Assembly (NCBI RefSeq): GCF_014203155.1
Contig: NZ_JACHIK010000007.1
Location: 1 to 64,000 of the forward strand
Direction of reading: 5' to 3'
Source of the DNA: Shinella fusca
Lineage (GTDB): Bacteria; Pseudomonadota; Alphaproteobacteria; Rhizobiales; Rhizobiaceae
DNA: 64,000 nt
Below, in pieces: positions 27,572 to 37,135 of the stretch (position 1 is its first letter; each line of letters opens with the position of its first letter). A program made the translations under genes and the position numbers. The notes below the pieces were generated by a model, which did no database searches, had not been told where the DNA came from, and was given only the letters and a program-made list of their open reading frames with translations.

Positions 27572-28864
27572 ATGTTTGAACGGCTTTTCAAGCTGAGTGA
27601 GCACGGCACGTCGGTACGCACCGAGGTGATCGCGGGTCTGACGACCTTCCTCACGATGTCCTATATCATCTTCGTCAACCCGGACATCCTGTCGACGACG
27701 GGCATGGACCGGGACGCCGTCTTCGTCGCGACCTGTCTTGCCGCGGCGCTCGGTTCCCTGGTCATGGGTCTGGTGGCCAACTGGCCGATCGGCATGGCGC
27801 CGGGCATGGGCCTCAACGCCTTCTTCGCCTTCACGGTGGTCGCCGCTCTCGGCTTCACCTGGCAGCAGGCGCTCGGCGCGGTCTTCATCTCCGGCACCAT
27901 CTTCGTCATCCTGACGGTGACGGGCGTGCGCTCCTGGCTGATCGCGGGCATCCCGCATTCGCTGCGCAGCGCCATCGCCGCCGGTATCGGCCTCTTCCTC
28001 GGCATCATCGCCCTGAAGAGCTCCGGCATCGTCGTCGACAATCCGGCAACGCTCGTCGGCCTCGGCGATCTCAAGCAGACCGGCCCGCTGCTGGCGATCC
28101 TCGGCTTCTTCATCATCGCCGTGCTCGACGCCATGCGCGTCAAGGGCTCGATCCTCATCGGCATCCTCGTCGTCACGGTTCTTTCCTGGGTGCTCGGCGT
28201 CAGCGAGTTCCGCGGCATCGTCTCGGCCCCGCCGTCGATCCTGCCGACCTTCCTGCAGCTCGACCTCGTCGGCGCCCTGCACGGCGGCCTGCTGCACGTC
28301 ATCCTCGTCTTCGTGCTCGTCGAAGTCTTCGACGCCACGGGCACGCTGATCGGCGTCGCCAAGCGCGCCGGCCTCATCCAGGAAGGCAAGCAGAGCCGCC
28401 TCGGCCGCGCGCTTCTCGCCGACAGCGCGGCAATCGTCGCCGGCTCGCTGATGGGCACCAGCAGCACCACGGCCTATGTCGAAAGCGCCTCTGGCGTCCA
28501 GGCGGGCGGCCGCACGGGCCTCACGGCCTTCACCGTCGCCGTCCTGTTCCTCGCCGCGCTCTTCATCTCGCCGCTCGCCGCCTCGGTGCCGAGCTACGCG
28601 ACGGCGCCGGCCCTGCTCTATGTCGCAGGCCTGATGATGCGCGAACTGACGGAAGTCGAGTGGGAAGACCTGACGGAAGCGGCACCCGCCGCGCTCACCG
28701 CGCTCGCCATGCCCTTCACCTACTCCATCGCCAACGGCCTTGCCTTCGGCTTCATCACCTATGTCGTCATGAAGCTCTTCACCGGCAAGTGGAAGGACAT
28801 CCACCCGGCAACGGCGCTGGTGGCAGCCCTCTTCGTCATCCGCTTCGCCTTCTTCGCGGAATAG
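27572..28864 (+). CDS. NCS2 family purine permease (AzgA/adenine-guanine-hypoxanthine type)
   Basis: A 430-aa inner-membrane protein of the AzgA-like branch (early motif EVIAGLTTFLTMSYIIFVNP, then PIGMAPGMGLNAFF; helix 8 region LVEVFDATGTLIGVAK; helix 10 GTSSTTAYVESASG). It takes up adenine, guanine or hypoxanthine by proton symport. GGGGAG lies before ATG 27572. It opens the purine-degradation block and would feed guanine deaminase and xanthine dehydrogenase. Confidence 0.93.
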   Translation: MFERLFKLSEHGTSVRTEVIAGLTTFLTMSYIIFVNPDILSTTGMDRDAVFVATCLAAALGSLVMGLVANWPIGMAPGMGLNAFFAFTVVAALGFTWQQALGAVFISGTIFVILTVTGVRSWLIAGIPHSLRSAIAAGIGLFLGIIALKSSGIVVDNPATLVGLGDLKQTGPLLAILGFFIIAVLDAMRVKGSILIGILVVTVLSWVLGVSEFRGIVSAPPSILPTFLQLDLVGALHGGLLHVILVFVLVEVFDATGTLIGVAKRAGLIQEGKQSRLGRALLADSAAIVAGSLMGTSSTTAYVESASGVQAGGRTGLTAFTVAVLFLAALFISPLAASVPSYATAPALLYVAGLMMRELTEVEWEDLTEAAPAALTALAMPFTYSIANGLAFGFITYVVMKLFTGKWKDIHPATALVAALFVIRFAFFAE

Positions 28865-28879
28865 GAAGACAACCAGCCG

Positions 28880-28920
28880 ACAAGGAAAGGGCCGCGCCTC
28901 AGGCGCGGCCCTTTCCTTGT
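28880..28920. terminator. Bidirectional terminator between convergent genes
   Basis: A perfect 19-bp stem (28880-28898 with 28902-28920) with a 3-nt loop. The CCTTTCCTTGT and, on the other strand, equivalent ends give weak T-runs. It ends the permease transcript. Confidence 0.85.
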
Positions 28921-28933
28921 CGGGTAACAAAAA

Positions 28934-28957
28934 GCCGGCCCGTGGAGGCGGGCCGGC
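28934..28957 (-). terminator. Terminator of the ureide operon
   Basis: GCCGGCCCG and CGGGCCGGC form a 9-bp stem with a TGGAGG loop. On the minus strand it is followed by TTTTT, 25 nt past the ureidoglycolate lyase stop. Confidence 0.85.
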
Positions 28958-28981
28958 AAAATCCGCTGTCCCGGTGGCGGA

Positions 28982-29467
28982 TCAGCGGATCAGGAAGCTT
29001 TCCGGGTAGAAGTGCTCTTCCAGGTTCACGCCCTCGCCGCCGCGGTCGACCACGGCGAAATCCGACACCGCGTCGAGCGGCGTCAGGATGCCGTGCCAGA
29101 CGTTGCGGGCGATATTGACGCCCTGGCCGGGCGCGGTGCGGAAGGCGATCGGCTCGGAAGGACCGCTCTCCGTCTCCTCGGCGACGACGACGAGGAACGT
29201 GCTGTCGCCGAGCGGAATGAAGGCCTGGCTGCCGAGCGGATGGCGTTCCACCATGTTCAGCTCCAGCGGCAGCGGATAGGGTTCGCCGCGCAGGAGGCTG
29301 ATCATCGGCCGGGCCTTCTCGCCGGTCGTCTCGATATAGGCAAGGTCGTGGTAGCGCGTGCATTTTCCCGCATTGATCGGGAAATTCACCGCGCCCTCCT
29401 GCTCGATGACCTGGCCGAAGGGCGCGAAGGCCTCCCGGGTCAGGGGCTTGATCTCGATTGTCTTCAT
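28982..29467 (-). CDS. allA: Ureidoglycolate lyase
   Basis: A 161-aa cupin-fold enzyme (EC 4.3.2.3) that cleaves ureidoglycolate to glyoxylate and urea. Features are the FGQVIEQEGA start, the central RGEPYPLPLELNMVERHPLG with the substrate residues, and the C-terminal NVWHGILTPLD. It overlaps the allantoicase stop by 4 nt (ATGA) and has GGAGG upstream. Its glyoxylate product is the substrate of Gcl encoded at 41994. Confidence 0.95.
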   Translation of the reverse strand: MKTIEIKPLTREAFAPFGQVIEQEGAVNFPINAGKCTRYHDLAYIETTGEKARPMISLLRGEPYPLPLELNMVERHPLGSQAFIPLGDSTFLVVVAEETESGPSEPIAFRTAPGQGVNIARNVWHGILTPLDAVSDFAVVDRGGEGVNLEEHFYPESFLIR

Positions 29468-30480
29468 GTCTTTCCTCCCTCGGCCAGCCGGCCAAAAACA
29501 CGCAGACGGCTGATGCCGCCGTCCGGATGGATGTTCAGGCGGACATGCGTCACCGCATCCGCCCTTTTCACGAGATGGCCGTCGAACGTGTGGATACGGT
29601 CGGCGGCCAGTTTCTGCTCGGGCAGGATCTCCTGCCAGAACATCGACGCGGCGGTGACAAGGGTGGGGAGGTCCCCTGTCGTGCCCGTCAGGTCGGCGGC
29701 CTGCACGGAGCAGGCATCCGGGTAGTTGCCCTTGAAATGGGCGGTATCGACGACGATGCTCTCCACCGTCGCCCGTGCGGCAAGCCTCACCACGATCCAT
29801 TCGTGGCCCGGCTCGCGGCGGCGGCTGGTCTCCCAGCCGTCGCCCATATTGATGCCGCGGCCGGGGGCGAGCAAGCGCTGGTGGCCGTAATGTCCGTTCG
29901 AAAGCGCGATCACCTGCCCGCCGCTGAGCGCCGAGGCAAGGTCGAAGGCCTCGTTCTCGCGGCCCTTCCGGTCGAGTGCGGGCACGCCGTAGACGCGCAG
30001 CCGCGCCACCCCGCCATCGGGAAAGATCCGCAGCCGCACATGGCTGTAGAGCCCGTCCGCGGCGCAGTCGAAGAAATGCTGGGCGCTCGGGCCGAGCGGG
30101 CTCGGCGACAGCAGCTCCGTCCAGACGGTCGCATCGTCCGGCCCGTCCGGTGCATGGCAGCCCTCGATGGCGCAGGCCGTCGGGTAATTGCCGGTGAAGA
30201 AGGCCGTGTCCACGTCGAAGCCGCGGATATGGCCGATTGTCGCCAGCGCGACGACCGCGTGGTCGTGGCCGGGGCCGCGCCGCCGGCGCGTCTCCCAGCC
30301 GTCCATCCATTTGCCGTGCTCGTCGTAGCGTCCGGGATGGAAGACGGCGGGTTCGTCCGCCAGCATGCGCGACAGCGGCCCGAAGAACTCGTCCGTCGCA
30401 AAAAGGCCCCTTGCCCCGAGGCTCGCCGCGGCAAGGTTGATCGTTCCGCGCGCGAAGGCGGGCAGCGCTCCGGCCGACAT
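29464..30480 (-). CDS. alc: Allantoicase
   Basis: A 338-aa enzyme (EC 3.5.3.4) that hydrolyses allantoate to ureidoglycolate and urea. It is a tandem repeat of two jelly-roll domains: the matching segments are DGWETRRRRGPGHD (first half) and DGWETSRRREPGHEW (second half), each followed by VDTA.F.GNYP. The start at 30480 is preceded by GAGGA. It is translated right after the PuuE-UraD fusion (10 nt). Confidence 0.95.
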   Translation of the reverse strand: MSAGALPAFARGTINLAAASLGARGLFATDEFFGPLSRMLADEPAVFHPGRYDEHGKWMDGWETRRRRGPGHDHAVVALATIGHIRGFDVDTAFFTGNYPTACAIEGCHAPDGPDDATVWTELLSPSPLGPSAQHFFDCAADGLYSHVRLRIFPDGGVARLRVYGVPALDRKGRENEAFDLASALSGGQVIALSNGHYGHQRLLAPGRGINMGDGWETSRRREPGHEWIVVRLAARATVESIVVDTAHFKGNYPDACSVQAADLTGTTGDLPTLVTAASMFWQEILPEQKLAADRIHTFDGHLVKRADAVTHVRLNIHPDGGISRLRVFGRLAEGGKT

Positions 30481-30490
30481 GGCGCCGTCC

Positions 30491-31909
30491 TCAGTCCGGC
30501 AGGATGGCCTTGAGCCGGAGAAGCGCGATGCGCTCCACCTGCCGGCAGGCGGTTGCAAGCTCGGTTTCCCGGTCGTTGCCGATACGCGTCTCGAAGGCGG
30601 CAAGGATGCTCGCCTTTGTGTTGTCCCGCACGGCGATGATGAAGGGGAAGCCGAATTTCTCCACGTAGCGGCCGTTGAGGTCGGTGAAGTGCGTGCGCTC
30701 CTCGTCCGTCAGCGCGTCGAGCCCGGCGGAGGCCTGCTCTTCCGTCGAGCTTGCCGTCAGGCGCTTGGCCGCGGCGAGCTTTCCGGCAAGGTCCGGGTGG
30801 GCGACGAGCACGCCGAGGCGCTCCTCGTCGCTCGCCGCGCGGAACTGGAAGGTGAGCGCGGCGGCAAGGCCGGTCGCCGTGTCGTTGGCCGGCGAAAGCT
30901 CGTCGGCGAAGGCGCGGCGCGCGATCCAGTCGGAATGCTCGAAGATGCCGCCGAAACGCTCCACGAAGGCGTCTTCCGGCATCTGCGAGGGCCGCTCGGC
31001 GGCGGGCTGCGGCGGATGCGTCTTCGCCCAGTGCTCGGCGATGTCGACGCGGCGCGCGATCCAGACCTTCTCGTGGCTCTTGACGTAGTCGATGAAGCGG
31101 GCGAGCGCCATGACGCGGCCCGGCCGGCCGATCAGGCGGCAATGCAGGCCGATGCTCATCATCTTCGGGCTGCCCTTGGCGCCCTCCGCATAGAGCGCAT
31201 CGAACGAGTCCTTCAGGTAGCTGAAGAACTGGTCGCCGCTGTTGAAGCCCTGGGGCGTGGCAAAACGCATGTCGTTGGCGTCGAGCGTATAGGGGATGAT
31301 GAGCTGCTGCCTGCCGGCGTGCTCGTACCAGTAGGGCAGGTCGTCGGAATAGGTGTCGGAGATGTAGTCGAAGCCGCCCGCCTCCGTCACGAGATCGACG
31401 GTGTTGACGGAACAGCGGCCCGTATACCAGCCGCGCGGCCGCTCGCCGGTGACGAGCGTGTGCAGGCGGATCGCCTCGGCGATGGCTGCGCGCTCCTCTT
31501 CCGGCGGCATGTCCTTGTGCTCGACCCATTTGAGGCCGTGCGAGGCGATCTCCCAGCCGGCGGCCTGCATGGCGGCGACCTGCGCCGGCGAGCGCCTGAG
31601 CGCGGTCGCAACGCCGTAGACCGTGACCGGCACGGCCTTTTCCGTCAGCAGCCGGTGGAGGCGCCAGAAGCCGGCGCGTGCGCCGTATTCGTAGATCGAT
31701 TCCATGTTCCAGTGGCGCTGGCCCGGCCATTGGGCGGCGCCGACGATCTCGGACAGGAAGGCCTCGGATGCCGCGTCGCCATGCAGCACGCAGTTCTCCC
31801 CGCCCTCCTCGTAGTTCAGCACGAACTGCACGGCGATGCGCGCATCGCCCGGCCACTTCGCTGCGGGCGGCGTCTGACCGTATCCGTACATGTCGCGGCA
31901 ATATCGCAT
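30491..31909 (-). CDS. puuE: Bifunctional allantoinase (PuuE) - OHCU decarboxylase (UraD)
   Basis: A 472-aa fusion. Residues 1 to about 305 are a PuuE-type polysaccharide-deacetylase-fold allantoinase, metal-independent and unrelated to the AllB family (segments FVLNYEEGGE, ASHGLKWVEH, SDTYSDDLPYW). Residues from about 312 are UraD, 2-oxo-4-hydroxy-4-carboxy-5-ureidoimidazoline decarboxylase (FVERFGGIFEHSDWIA..., YVEKFGFPFIIAVRD). It thus catalyses two consecutive steps, OHCU to allantoin to allantoate. The start at 31909 has AGGAG 7 nt upstream. It is divergent from uraH. Confidence 0.94.
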   Translation of the reverse strand: MRYCRDMYGYGQTPPAAKWPGDARIAVQFVLNYEEGGENCVLHGDAASEAFLSEIVGAAQWPGQRHWNMESIYEYGARAGFWRLHRLLTEKAVPVTVYGVATALRRSPAQVAAMQAAGWEIASHGLKWVEHKDMPPEEERAAIAEAIRLHTLVTGERPRGWYTGRCSVNTVDLVTEAGGFDYISDTYSDDLPYWYEHAGRQQLIIPYTLDANDMRFATPQGFNSGDQFFSYLKDSFDALYAEGAKGSPKMMSIGLHCRLIGRPGRVMALARFIDYVKSHEKVWIARRVDIAEHWAKTHPPQPAAERPSQMPEDAFVERFGGIFEHSDWIARRAFADELSPANDTATGLAAALTFQFRAASDEERLGVLVAHPDLAGKLAAAKRLTASSTEEQASAGLDALTDEERTHFTDLNGRYVEKFGFPFIIAVRDNTKASILAAFETRIGNDRETELATACRQVERIALLRLKAILPD

Positions 31910-32070
31910 GGAACGCTCCTCCAAACGTTTTTCGGCAGCAATGTCTAACCCGAAAACGGTGCGTTCCATTCCCTACGGAAATTTTGAAAGTCTCGAACGA
32001 TCATGCCGCTTTTCAGGGGAAAGGGCCTGATGGATAGTGGAGTGAGGAGCGCTATGCTCGGGAGGAAAAC

Positions 32071-32436
32071 ATGCAGTCTCATTCGCAAGGAGCCGGCCGG
32101 CTCACGACCCATGTGCTGGACACCGCGCGCGGCAAGCCCGCCGAGGGCCTGCGCATCGACCTTTACCGCGTCGAGGGCGACACGTTCCACCACATCAAGA
32201 CCACGCAGACGAACGACGACGGGCGCTGCGATGCCCCGTTGCTCTCGGGCGAGACGATGAAGGCCGGGAACTACGAACTGCGCTTCCATGCCGGCGACTA
32301 TCTCGGCAGGACGGGCGACGGCCCGATGTTCCTCGACATCATCCCGATCCGCTTCGGCCTTGCCGACGAGGGCGCGCATTACCATGTTCCCTTGCTGGTA
32401 TCGCCCTTCAGCTATTCCACCTACCGCGGGAGTTAA
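32071..32436 (+). CDS. uraH: 5-hydroxyisourate hydrolase
   Basis: A 121-aa transthyretin-like enzyme (EC 3.5.2.17) acting just before UraD. It has the family's signature residues: His in [14 protein letters not shown], Arg in RIDLYRV, and the C-terminal tetrapeptide YRGS that lines the active site. GGGAGG precedes the ATG. It is the first gene of uraH-xdhABC. Confidence 0.96.
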   Translation: MQSHSQGAGRLTTHVLDTARGKPAEGLRIDLYRVEGDTFHHIKTTQTNDDGRCDAPLLSGETMKAGNYELRFHAGDYLGRTGDGPMFLDIIPIRFGLADEGAHYHVPLLVSPFSYSTYRGS

Positions 32437-32439
32437 GCC

Positions 32440-33924
32440 ATGGCGGCCGTCTCGATCCGCTCGCAATTGCGTTTCATCCTCAATGGCCGCGACGTCGCGC
32501 TGAGCGACGTTGCGCCCGACCAGACGCTGCTCGACTGGCTGCGCCTTTCCCGCTCGCTCAAGGGCACCAAGGAAGGCTGCGCGGAAGGCGACTGCGGCGC
32601 CTGCACGGTGCTGGTCGGCCGGCTGACGCCCTCGGGCGGCCTCGTCTATGAGGGCGTCAACGCCTGCATCCGCTTCCTCGGCTCGCTCGACGGCTGTCAT
32701 GTGGTGACGGTCGAGCATCTGGCCGGCAGCGAGGAGAAGCTCCATCCCGTCCAGCAGGCCCTGGTGGACTATCACGGCTCGCAATGCGGTTTCTGCACGC
32801 CGGGCTTCGTCATGTCGCTCTATGCGCTGTGGATGGAGAACCCGACGCCGAGCGACCAGGACATCGAGACCGCGCTGCAGGGCAATCTCTGTCGCTGCAC
32901 CGGCTACGAGCCGATCCTGCGCGCCGCCCGCGCCATCTCCGGCTATGCCGGCACGGACAAGGATCCGCTCATCGCCGAGCGCGCGGACATGATCGCCCGC
33001 CTTGCGGCGCTGCGCGACGGCGCCCGCGTCGAGATCGGCGAGGGGAAGAACCGCTTCGTCGTGCCGGCGAGCCTCGACGATTTCGCCGCCGTGCTGGAGG
33101 CAAGCCCGACGGCCACGGTCGTCGCCGGCTCCACCGACGTCGGCCTCTGGGTGACGAAGCAGATGCGCGACATCTCCCCGGTGGTCTTCATCGCCGGGCT
33201 CGACGAGCTGAAAACCCTTGCGGTGAAGGACGGCATGATCACCATCGGCGCCGGCGTCACCTATACAGAGGCGCTCGAGACCCTTTCGCAGCATATCCCG
33301 GCGCTCGGCCCGCTGATCACCCGCATCGGCGGCCAGCAGGTGCGCAACATGGGCACGATCGGCGGCAATATCGCCAACGGCTCGCCCATCGGCGATACGC
33401 CCCCGGCGCTGATTGCGCTGGGCTCGACGCTCACCTTGCGCAAGGGGGCCGAAAGGCGCACCATTTCGCTTGAGGATTTCTTCATCGCCTACGGCAAGCA
33501 GGACCGCCAGCCCGGCGAATTCGTCGAGGCCGTGCATGTGCCGGTGCCGGCGGCCTCGGAAAAGTTCGCCGTCTACAAGGTGACCAAGCGGCGTGACGAG
33601 GACATCACGGCAACGCTCGGCGCCTTCCGCCTGTCGCTTGCCGCCGACGGCACGGTCGCCGCGATCACGATCGCCTATGGCGGCATGGCGGCGACGCCCA
33701 AGCGCGCCTCCGCCGTCGAGAAGGCGCTCATCGGCCAGCCCTGGAACGAGGCGACGGTGGAAGCGGCCATGGAGAAATACGCCGAGGACTATGCGCCGCT
33801 CACCGACATGCGCGCGACGGCCGAATACCGGGCGCTGGTGGCGCGGAACCTTCTCCTCAGGTTCTATATGGAAACGACATCCGGCGGTGCGCCCGTGCAG
33901 GTGTCCAGATACGAGGCTGCGTAA
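32440..33924 (+). CDS. xdhA: Xanthine dehydrogenase small subunit (2x[2Fe-2S], FAD)
   Basis: A 494-aa subunit. The N-terminal ferredoxin-like cluster is bound in CAEGDCGAC, the second cluster in CGFCTPGF and CRCTGYEPI. The FAD domain (about residues 195-490) has VVAGSTDVGLWVTK and the NMGTIGGNIANGSPIGD motif. It passes electrons from the molybdenum site to NAD+. It starts 3 nt after uraH. Confidence 0.96.
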   Translation: MAAVSIRSQLRFILNGRDVALSDVAPDQTLLDWLRLSRSLKGTKEGCAEGDCGACTVLVGRLTPSGGLVYEGVNACIRFLGSLDGCHVVTVEHLAGSEEKLHPVQQALVDYHGSQCGFCTPGFVMSLYALWMENPTPSDQDIETALQGNLCRCTGYEPILRAARAISGYAGTDKDPLIAERADMIARLAALRDGARVEIGEGKNRFVVPASLDDFAAVLEASPTATVVAGSTDVGLWVTKQMRDISPVVFIAGLDELKTLAVKDGMITIGAGVTYTEALETLSQHIPALGPLITRIGGQQVRNMGTIGGNIANGSPIGDTPPALIALGSTLTLRKGAERRTISLEDFFIAYGKQDRQPGEFVEAVHVPVPAASEKFAVYKVTKRRDEDITATLGAFRLSLAADGTVAAITIAYGGMAATPKRASAVEKALIGQPWNEATVEAAMEKYAEDYAPLTDMRATAEYRALVARNLLLRFYMETTSGGAPVQVSRYEAA

Positions 33925-33927
33925 GCC

Positions 33928-36282
33928 ATGAACAAGCACACACCCGACCTCAAGGCCGAAAAGATCGCCGGCGGCGTCCATTCCAGCGCACGCCATGACT
34001 CCGCCCACAAGCATGTCGCCGGAACGGCCGTCTATATCGACGACATCACCGAGCCGGCGGGCACGCTGCATGCGGGCCTCGGCCTCTCCACCGTCGCCCA
34101 CGGCATCCTGAAATCCGTCGATCTTTCGGCGGTGCGCGCCGCCCCCGGCGTCGTCGCCGTGCTGACGCACGAGGACGTGCCGGGCGTCAACGACATCTCG
34201 CCCTCCGGCATGGACGACGATCCGGTGCTTGCCGACGGCAAGGTCGAGTTCCACGGCCAGCCGATCTTCTGCGTCATCGCCGAGACCCGCGAGGAGGCCC
34301 GCCGGGCCGCGCGGCTCGCGAAGATCGAATACGAGGAGCTGCCGGCCGAGATCGACATCTGGGACCTCGACGTCGAGACCCATCGCCAGGTGGTGACCCC
34401 ACTGACGCTGAAGCGCGGCGATGCGGCCTCCGCCCTTGCAAGTGCCCCGCGGCGCGTGAAGGGCCGCATGCGGCTCGGCGGGCAGGACCATTTCTATCTC
34501 GAAGGGCAGATCTCGCTTGCCGTTCCCGGCGAGGACGACGACGTGATCGTCTATTGCTCGACCCAGGGGCCGAGCGAGACGCAGCACATGATCGCCCATG
34601 CGCTCGGCGTGGCGAGCCATTCCGTCACCGTGGAAGTGCGCCGCATGGGCGGCGGCTTCGGCGGCAAGGAGACCCAGGCCAACCAGTGCGCCGCCATCGC
34701 GGCCATCGCCGCCCGCAAGCTGAAGCGTGCCGTCAAGATCCGGCTCGACCGCGACGAGGACATGGTCGCGACCGGCAAGCGGCACGATTTCGCCATCGAC
34801 TACGAAGTCGGCTTCGACGACGAGGGCCATATCCTCGCGGTCGACTATACCTTCGCGCTGCGCGCCGGCTTTTCGGCGGACCTCTCCGGCCCGGTCGGCG
34901 ACCGCGCGCTGTTTCACTGCGACAACGCCTATTTCTACCCGCATGTGCATGCGAAATCCGCGCCGCTCTACACCAACACGGTGTCGAACACGGCCTTCCG
35001 CGGCTTCGGCGGCCCGCAGGGCATGGTCGGCGCCGAGCGCGTCATCGACGAGGTGGCCTTCGCCGTCGGCAAGGACCCGCTCGAGATCCGCAAGCTGAAC
35101 TTCTACGATCCGATGGGTGTCGAGGGCGGCCGCAACCTCACCCCCTACCATCAGAAGGTCGAGGATTGCATCATCCAGCGCATCGTCGCCGAGCTGGAAG
35201 AAAGCGCGGACTATGCCGGCCGCCGCAAGGCGATCGCCGAGTTCAACGCGAAGAGCCGCTTCGTCAAGCACGGCATCGCGCTGACGCCGGTGAAATTCGG
35301 CATTTCCTTCACCAAGACGGAATCCAACCAGGCCGGCGCGCTGGTGCATGTCTACACGGACGGCTCCGTCCACATGAACCACGGCGGCACGGAAATGGGC
35401 CAGGGCCTGCACCTCAAGGTGGCGCAGGTCGTGGCGGAGGAATTCCAGATCGACCTCGACCGGGTGAAGATCACCGCGACGACGACGAGCAAGGTGCCGA
35501 ACACCTCGCCGACGGCGGCCTCCTCCGGCGCCGACCTCAACGGCATGGCCGCGCAGAACGCCGCGCGCCAGATCAAGGACCGGCTGATCGATTTCGCCGC
35601 CGAAAGCCATCAGGTGCCGCGCGACCAGGTGGTCTTCCTGCCGAACCGGGTGCGCATCGGCAATGCCGAGATTTCCTTCAACGAACTGGTCAAGCAGGCC
35701 TATATGGCGCGCGTCCAGCTCTCGGCGGCCGGCTTCTACAAGACGCCGAAGATCCATTGGGACCGCTCGAAGGGCCGCGGCCACGCCTTCTACTACTATG
35801 CCTACGGCGCAGCCTGCTCGGAGGTCTCCGTCGACACCCTGACCGGCGAATATGTCGTCGAGCGCACCGATATCCTGCACGATACCGGCCGCTCGCTGAA
35901 CAAGATCATCGATATCGGCCAGATCGAGGGCGGCTTCATCCAGGGCATGGGCTGGCTGACGACGGAGGAGCTGTGGTGGGACGGCAAGGGGCGGCTTCGC
36001 ACCCATGCGCCCTCCACCTACAAGATCCCGCTCGCCTCGGACCGGCCGAAGGTCTTCAACGTGGCGCTCACCGACTGGTCGGAAGCCTACGAGCCGACGG
36101 TCCACCGCTCCAAGGCGGTCGGCGAGCCGCCGCTGCCGCTCGGCCTTGCCGTGCTGCACGCCCTTTCGGATGCGGTGGCGAGCGTCGCGGACCACACGGT
36201 CTGCCCGCGCCTCGATGCCCCCGCCACGCCCGAGTGCGTGCTGATGGCCATCGAACGCCTCAAGGCGGCGAAAAAGGGGTGA
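33928..36282 (+). CDS. xdhB: Xanthine dehydrogenase molybdopterin subunit
   Basis: A 784-aa catalytic subunit (EC 1.17.1.4) oxidising hypoxanthine and xanthine to urate. Moco-binding loops GGGFGGKETQ, FRGFGGPQGM and GGTEMGQGLHLK are intact, and the catalytic Glu lies in VGEPPLPLGL near the C-terminus. Start ATG follows the xdhA stop by 3 nt. Confidence 0.96.
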   Translation: MNKHTPDLKAEKIAGGVHSSARHDSAHKHVAGTAVYIDDITEPAGTLHAGLGLSTVAHGILKSVDLSAVRAAPGVVAVLTHEDVPGVNDISPSGMDDDPVLADGKVEFHGQPIFCVIAETREEARRAARLAKIEYEELPAEIDIWDLDVETHRQVVTPLTLKRGDAASALASAPRRVKGRMRLGGQDHFYLEGQISLAVPGEDDDVIVYCSTQGPSETQHMIAHALGVASHSVTVEVRRMGGGFGGKETQANQCAAIAAIAARKLKRAVKIRLDRDEDMVATGKRHDFAIDYEVGFDDEGHILAVDYTFALRAGFSADLSGPVGDRALFHCDNAYFYPHVHAKSAPLYTNTVSNTAFRGFGGPQGMVGAERVIDEVAFAVGKDPLEIRKLNFYDPMGVEGGRNLTPYHQKVEDCIIQRIVAELEESADYAGRRKAIAEFNAKSRFVKHGIALTPVKFGISFTKTESNQAGALVHVYTDGSVHMNHGGTEMGQGLHLKVAQVVAEEFQIDLDRVKITATTTSKVPNTSPTAASSGADLNGMAAQNAARQIKDRLIDFAAESHQVPRDQVVFLPNRVRIGNAEISFNELVKQAYMARVQLSAAGFYKTPKIHWDRSKGRGHAFYYYAYGAACSEVSVDTLTGEYVVERTDILHDTGRSLNKIIDIGQIEGGFIQGMGWLTTEELWWDGKGRLRTHAPSTYKIPLASDRPKVFNVALTDWSEAYEPTVHRSKAVGEPPLPLGLAVLHALSDAVASVADHTVCPRLDAPATPECVLMAIERLKAAKKG

Positions 36283-36286
36283 GGAA

Positions 36287-37135
36287 ATGCCTGCCGCGCG
36301 CGAAGACATCCGGGATTTCCTGCGCCGCGAGCCGGCGGCGATCCTGGTCGAAGTAACGGGCGCGGCGGGCTCCACGCCGCGCGACACGGATGCCTGGATG
36401 CTGGTCTCGCAGCGGGCGATCTTCGCGACGATCGGCGGCGGGCAACTGGAATACATGGCGATCGACCACGCCCGGCGCGCGCTGCGCTCGGGCCTCGACG
36501 CCGCGCCGATGGACGTGCCGCTCGGCCCGGAAATCGGCCAGTGCTGCGGCGGGCGTGTCGGCCTTTCCTTCACGCCGCTCAATCCGGAGCTTGCGGGCGA
36601 CCTCATCGCCCGCAGCGACAGGGAAATGGCCGCGCGCCCGCATGTCTACGTCTTCGGGGCCGGCCATGTCGGCGATGCGCTCGCCATGGCGCTCTCGCTC
36701 GCGCCGCTGCGCGTCGTGCTGGTGGATACCCGTGAGGACGAATTGATGGCCTCCACCGTGCCGCGCGTCGAGACCTGCCTGACGGCGATGCCGGAGGCGG
36801 TGGTGCGCGATGCCCCGCCCGGCAGCAGCTTCGTCGTCCTCACCCACGACCACGCGCTCGATTTCCTGATCGCCGCCGAGGCGCTGCGGCGCACGGATGC
36901 CGCCTATGTCGGCATGATCGGCTCGAAGACGAAGCGCGCCACCTTCCGCAACTGGCTGACGCGCGAGATCGGCCGGCCGGAGCTTTTCGACAGCCTCGTC
37001 TGCCCCATCGGCGGCACGGCGGTGAAGGACAAGCGCCCTGCGGTCATCGCGGCGCTGGCCGCGGCCGAGATCACGACCGCCGCGCTCCTGTGGGCCGGCG
37101 CGAAGGCCGGCGCCGCCCCGGCGGTCAGCCGCTGA
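36287..37135 (+). CDS. xdhC: Xanthine dehydrogenase maturation factor XdhC
   Basis: A 282-aa chaperone that inserts sulfurated molybdenum cofactor into XdhB. The GQCCGG motif (residues about 84-89) and the C-terminal Rossmann-like domain (YVFGAGHVGDALA) are both present. It starts 4 nt after xdhB. Its 3' end overlaps the convergent LysR gene by 11 nt. Confidence 0.95.
   Translation: MPAAREDIRDFLRREPAAILVEVTGAAGSTPRDTDAWMLVSQRAIFATIGGGQLEYMAIDHARRALRSGLDAAPMDVPLGPEIGQCCGGRVGLSFTPLNPELAGDLIARSDREMAARPHVYVFGAGHVGDALAMALSLAPLRVVLVDTREDELMASTVPRVETCLTAMPEAVVRDAPPGSSFVVLTHDHALDFLIAAEALRRTDAAYVGMIGSKTKRATFRNWLTREIGRPELFDSLVCPIGGTAVKDKRPAVIAALAAAEITTAALLWAGAKAGAAPAVSR

Noticed and set aside
31945-36606. 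A 1553-codon open frame on the minus strand
   Set aside because: It runs antisense through uraH and xdhAB, which are certain genes. Composition is typical of a mirror frame.
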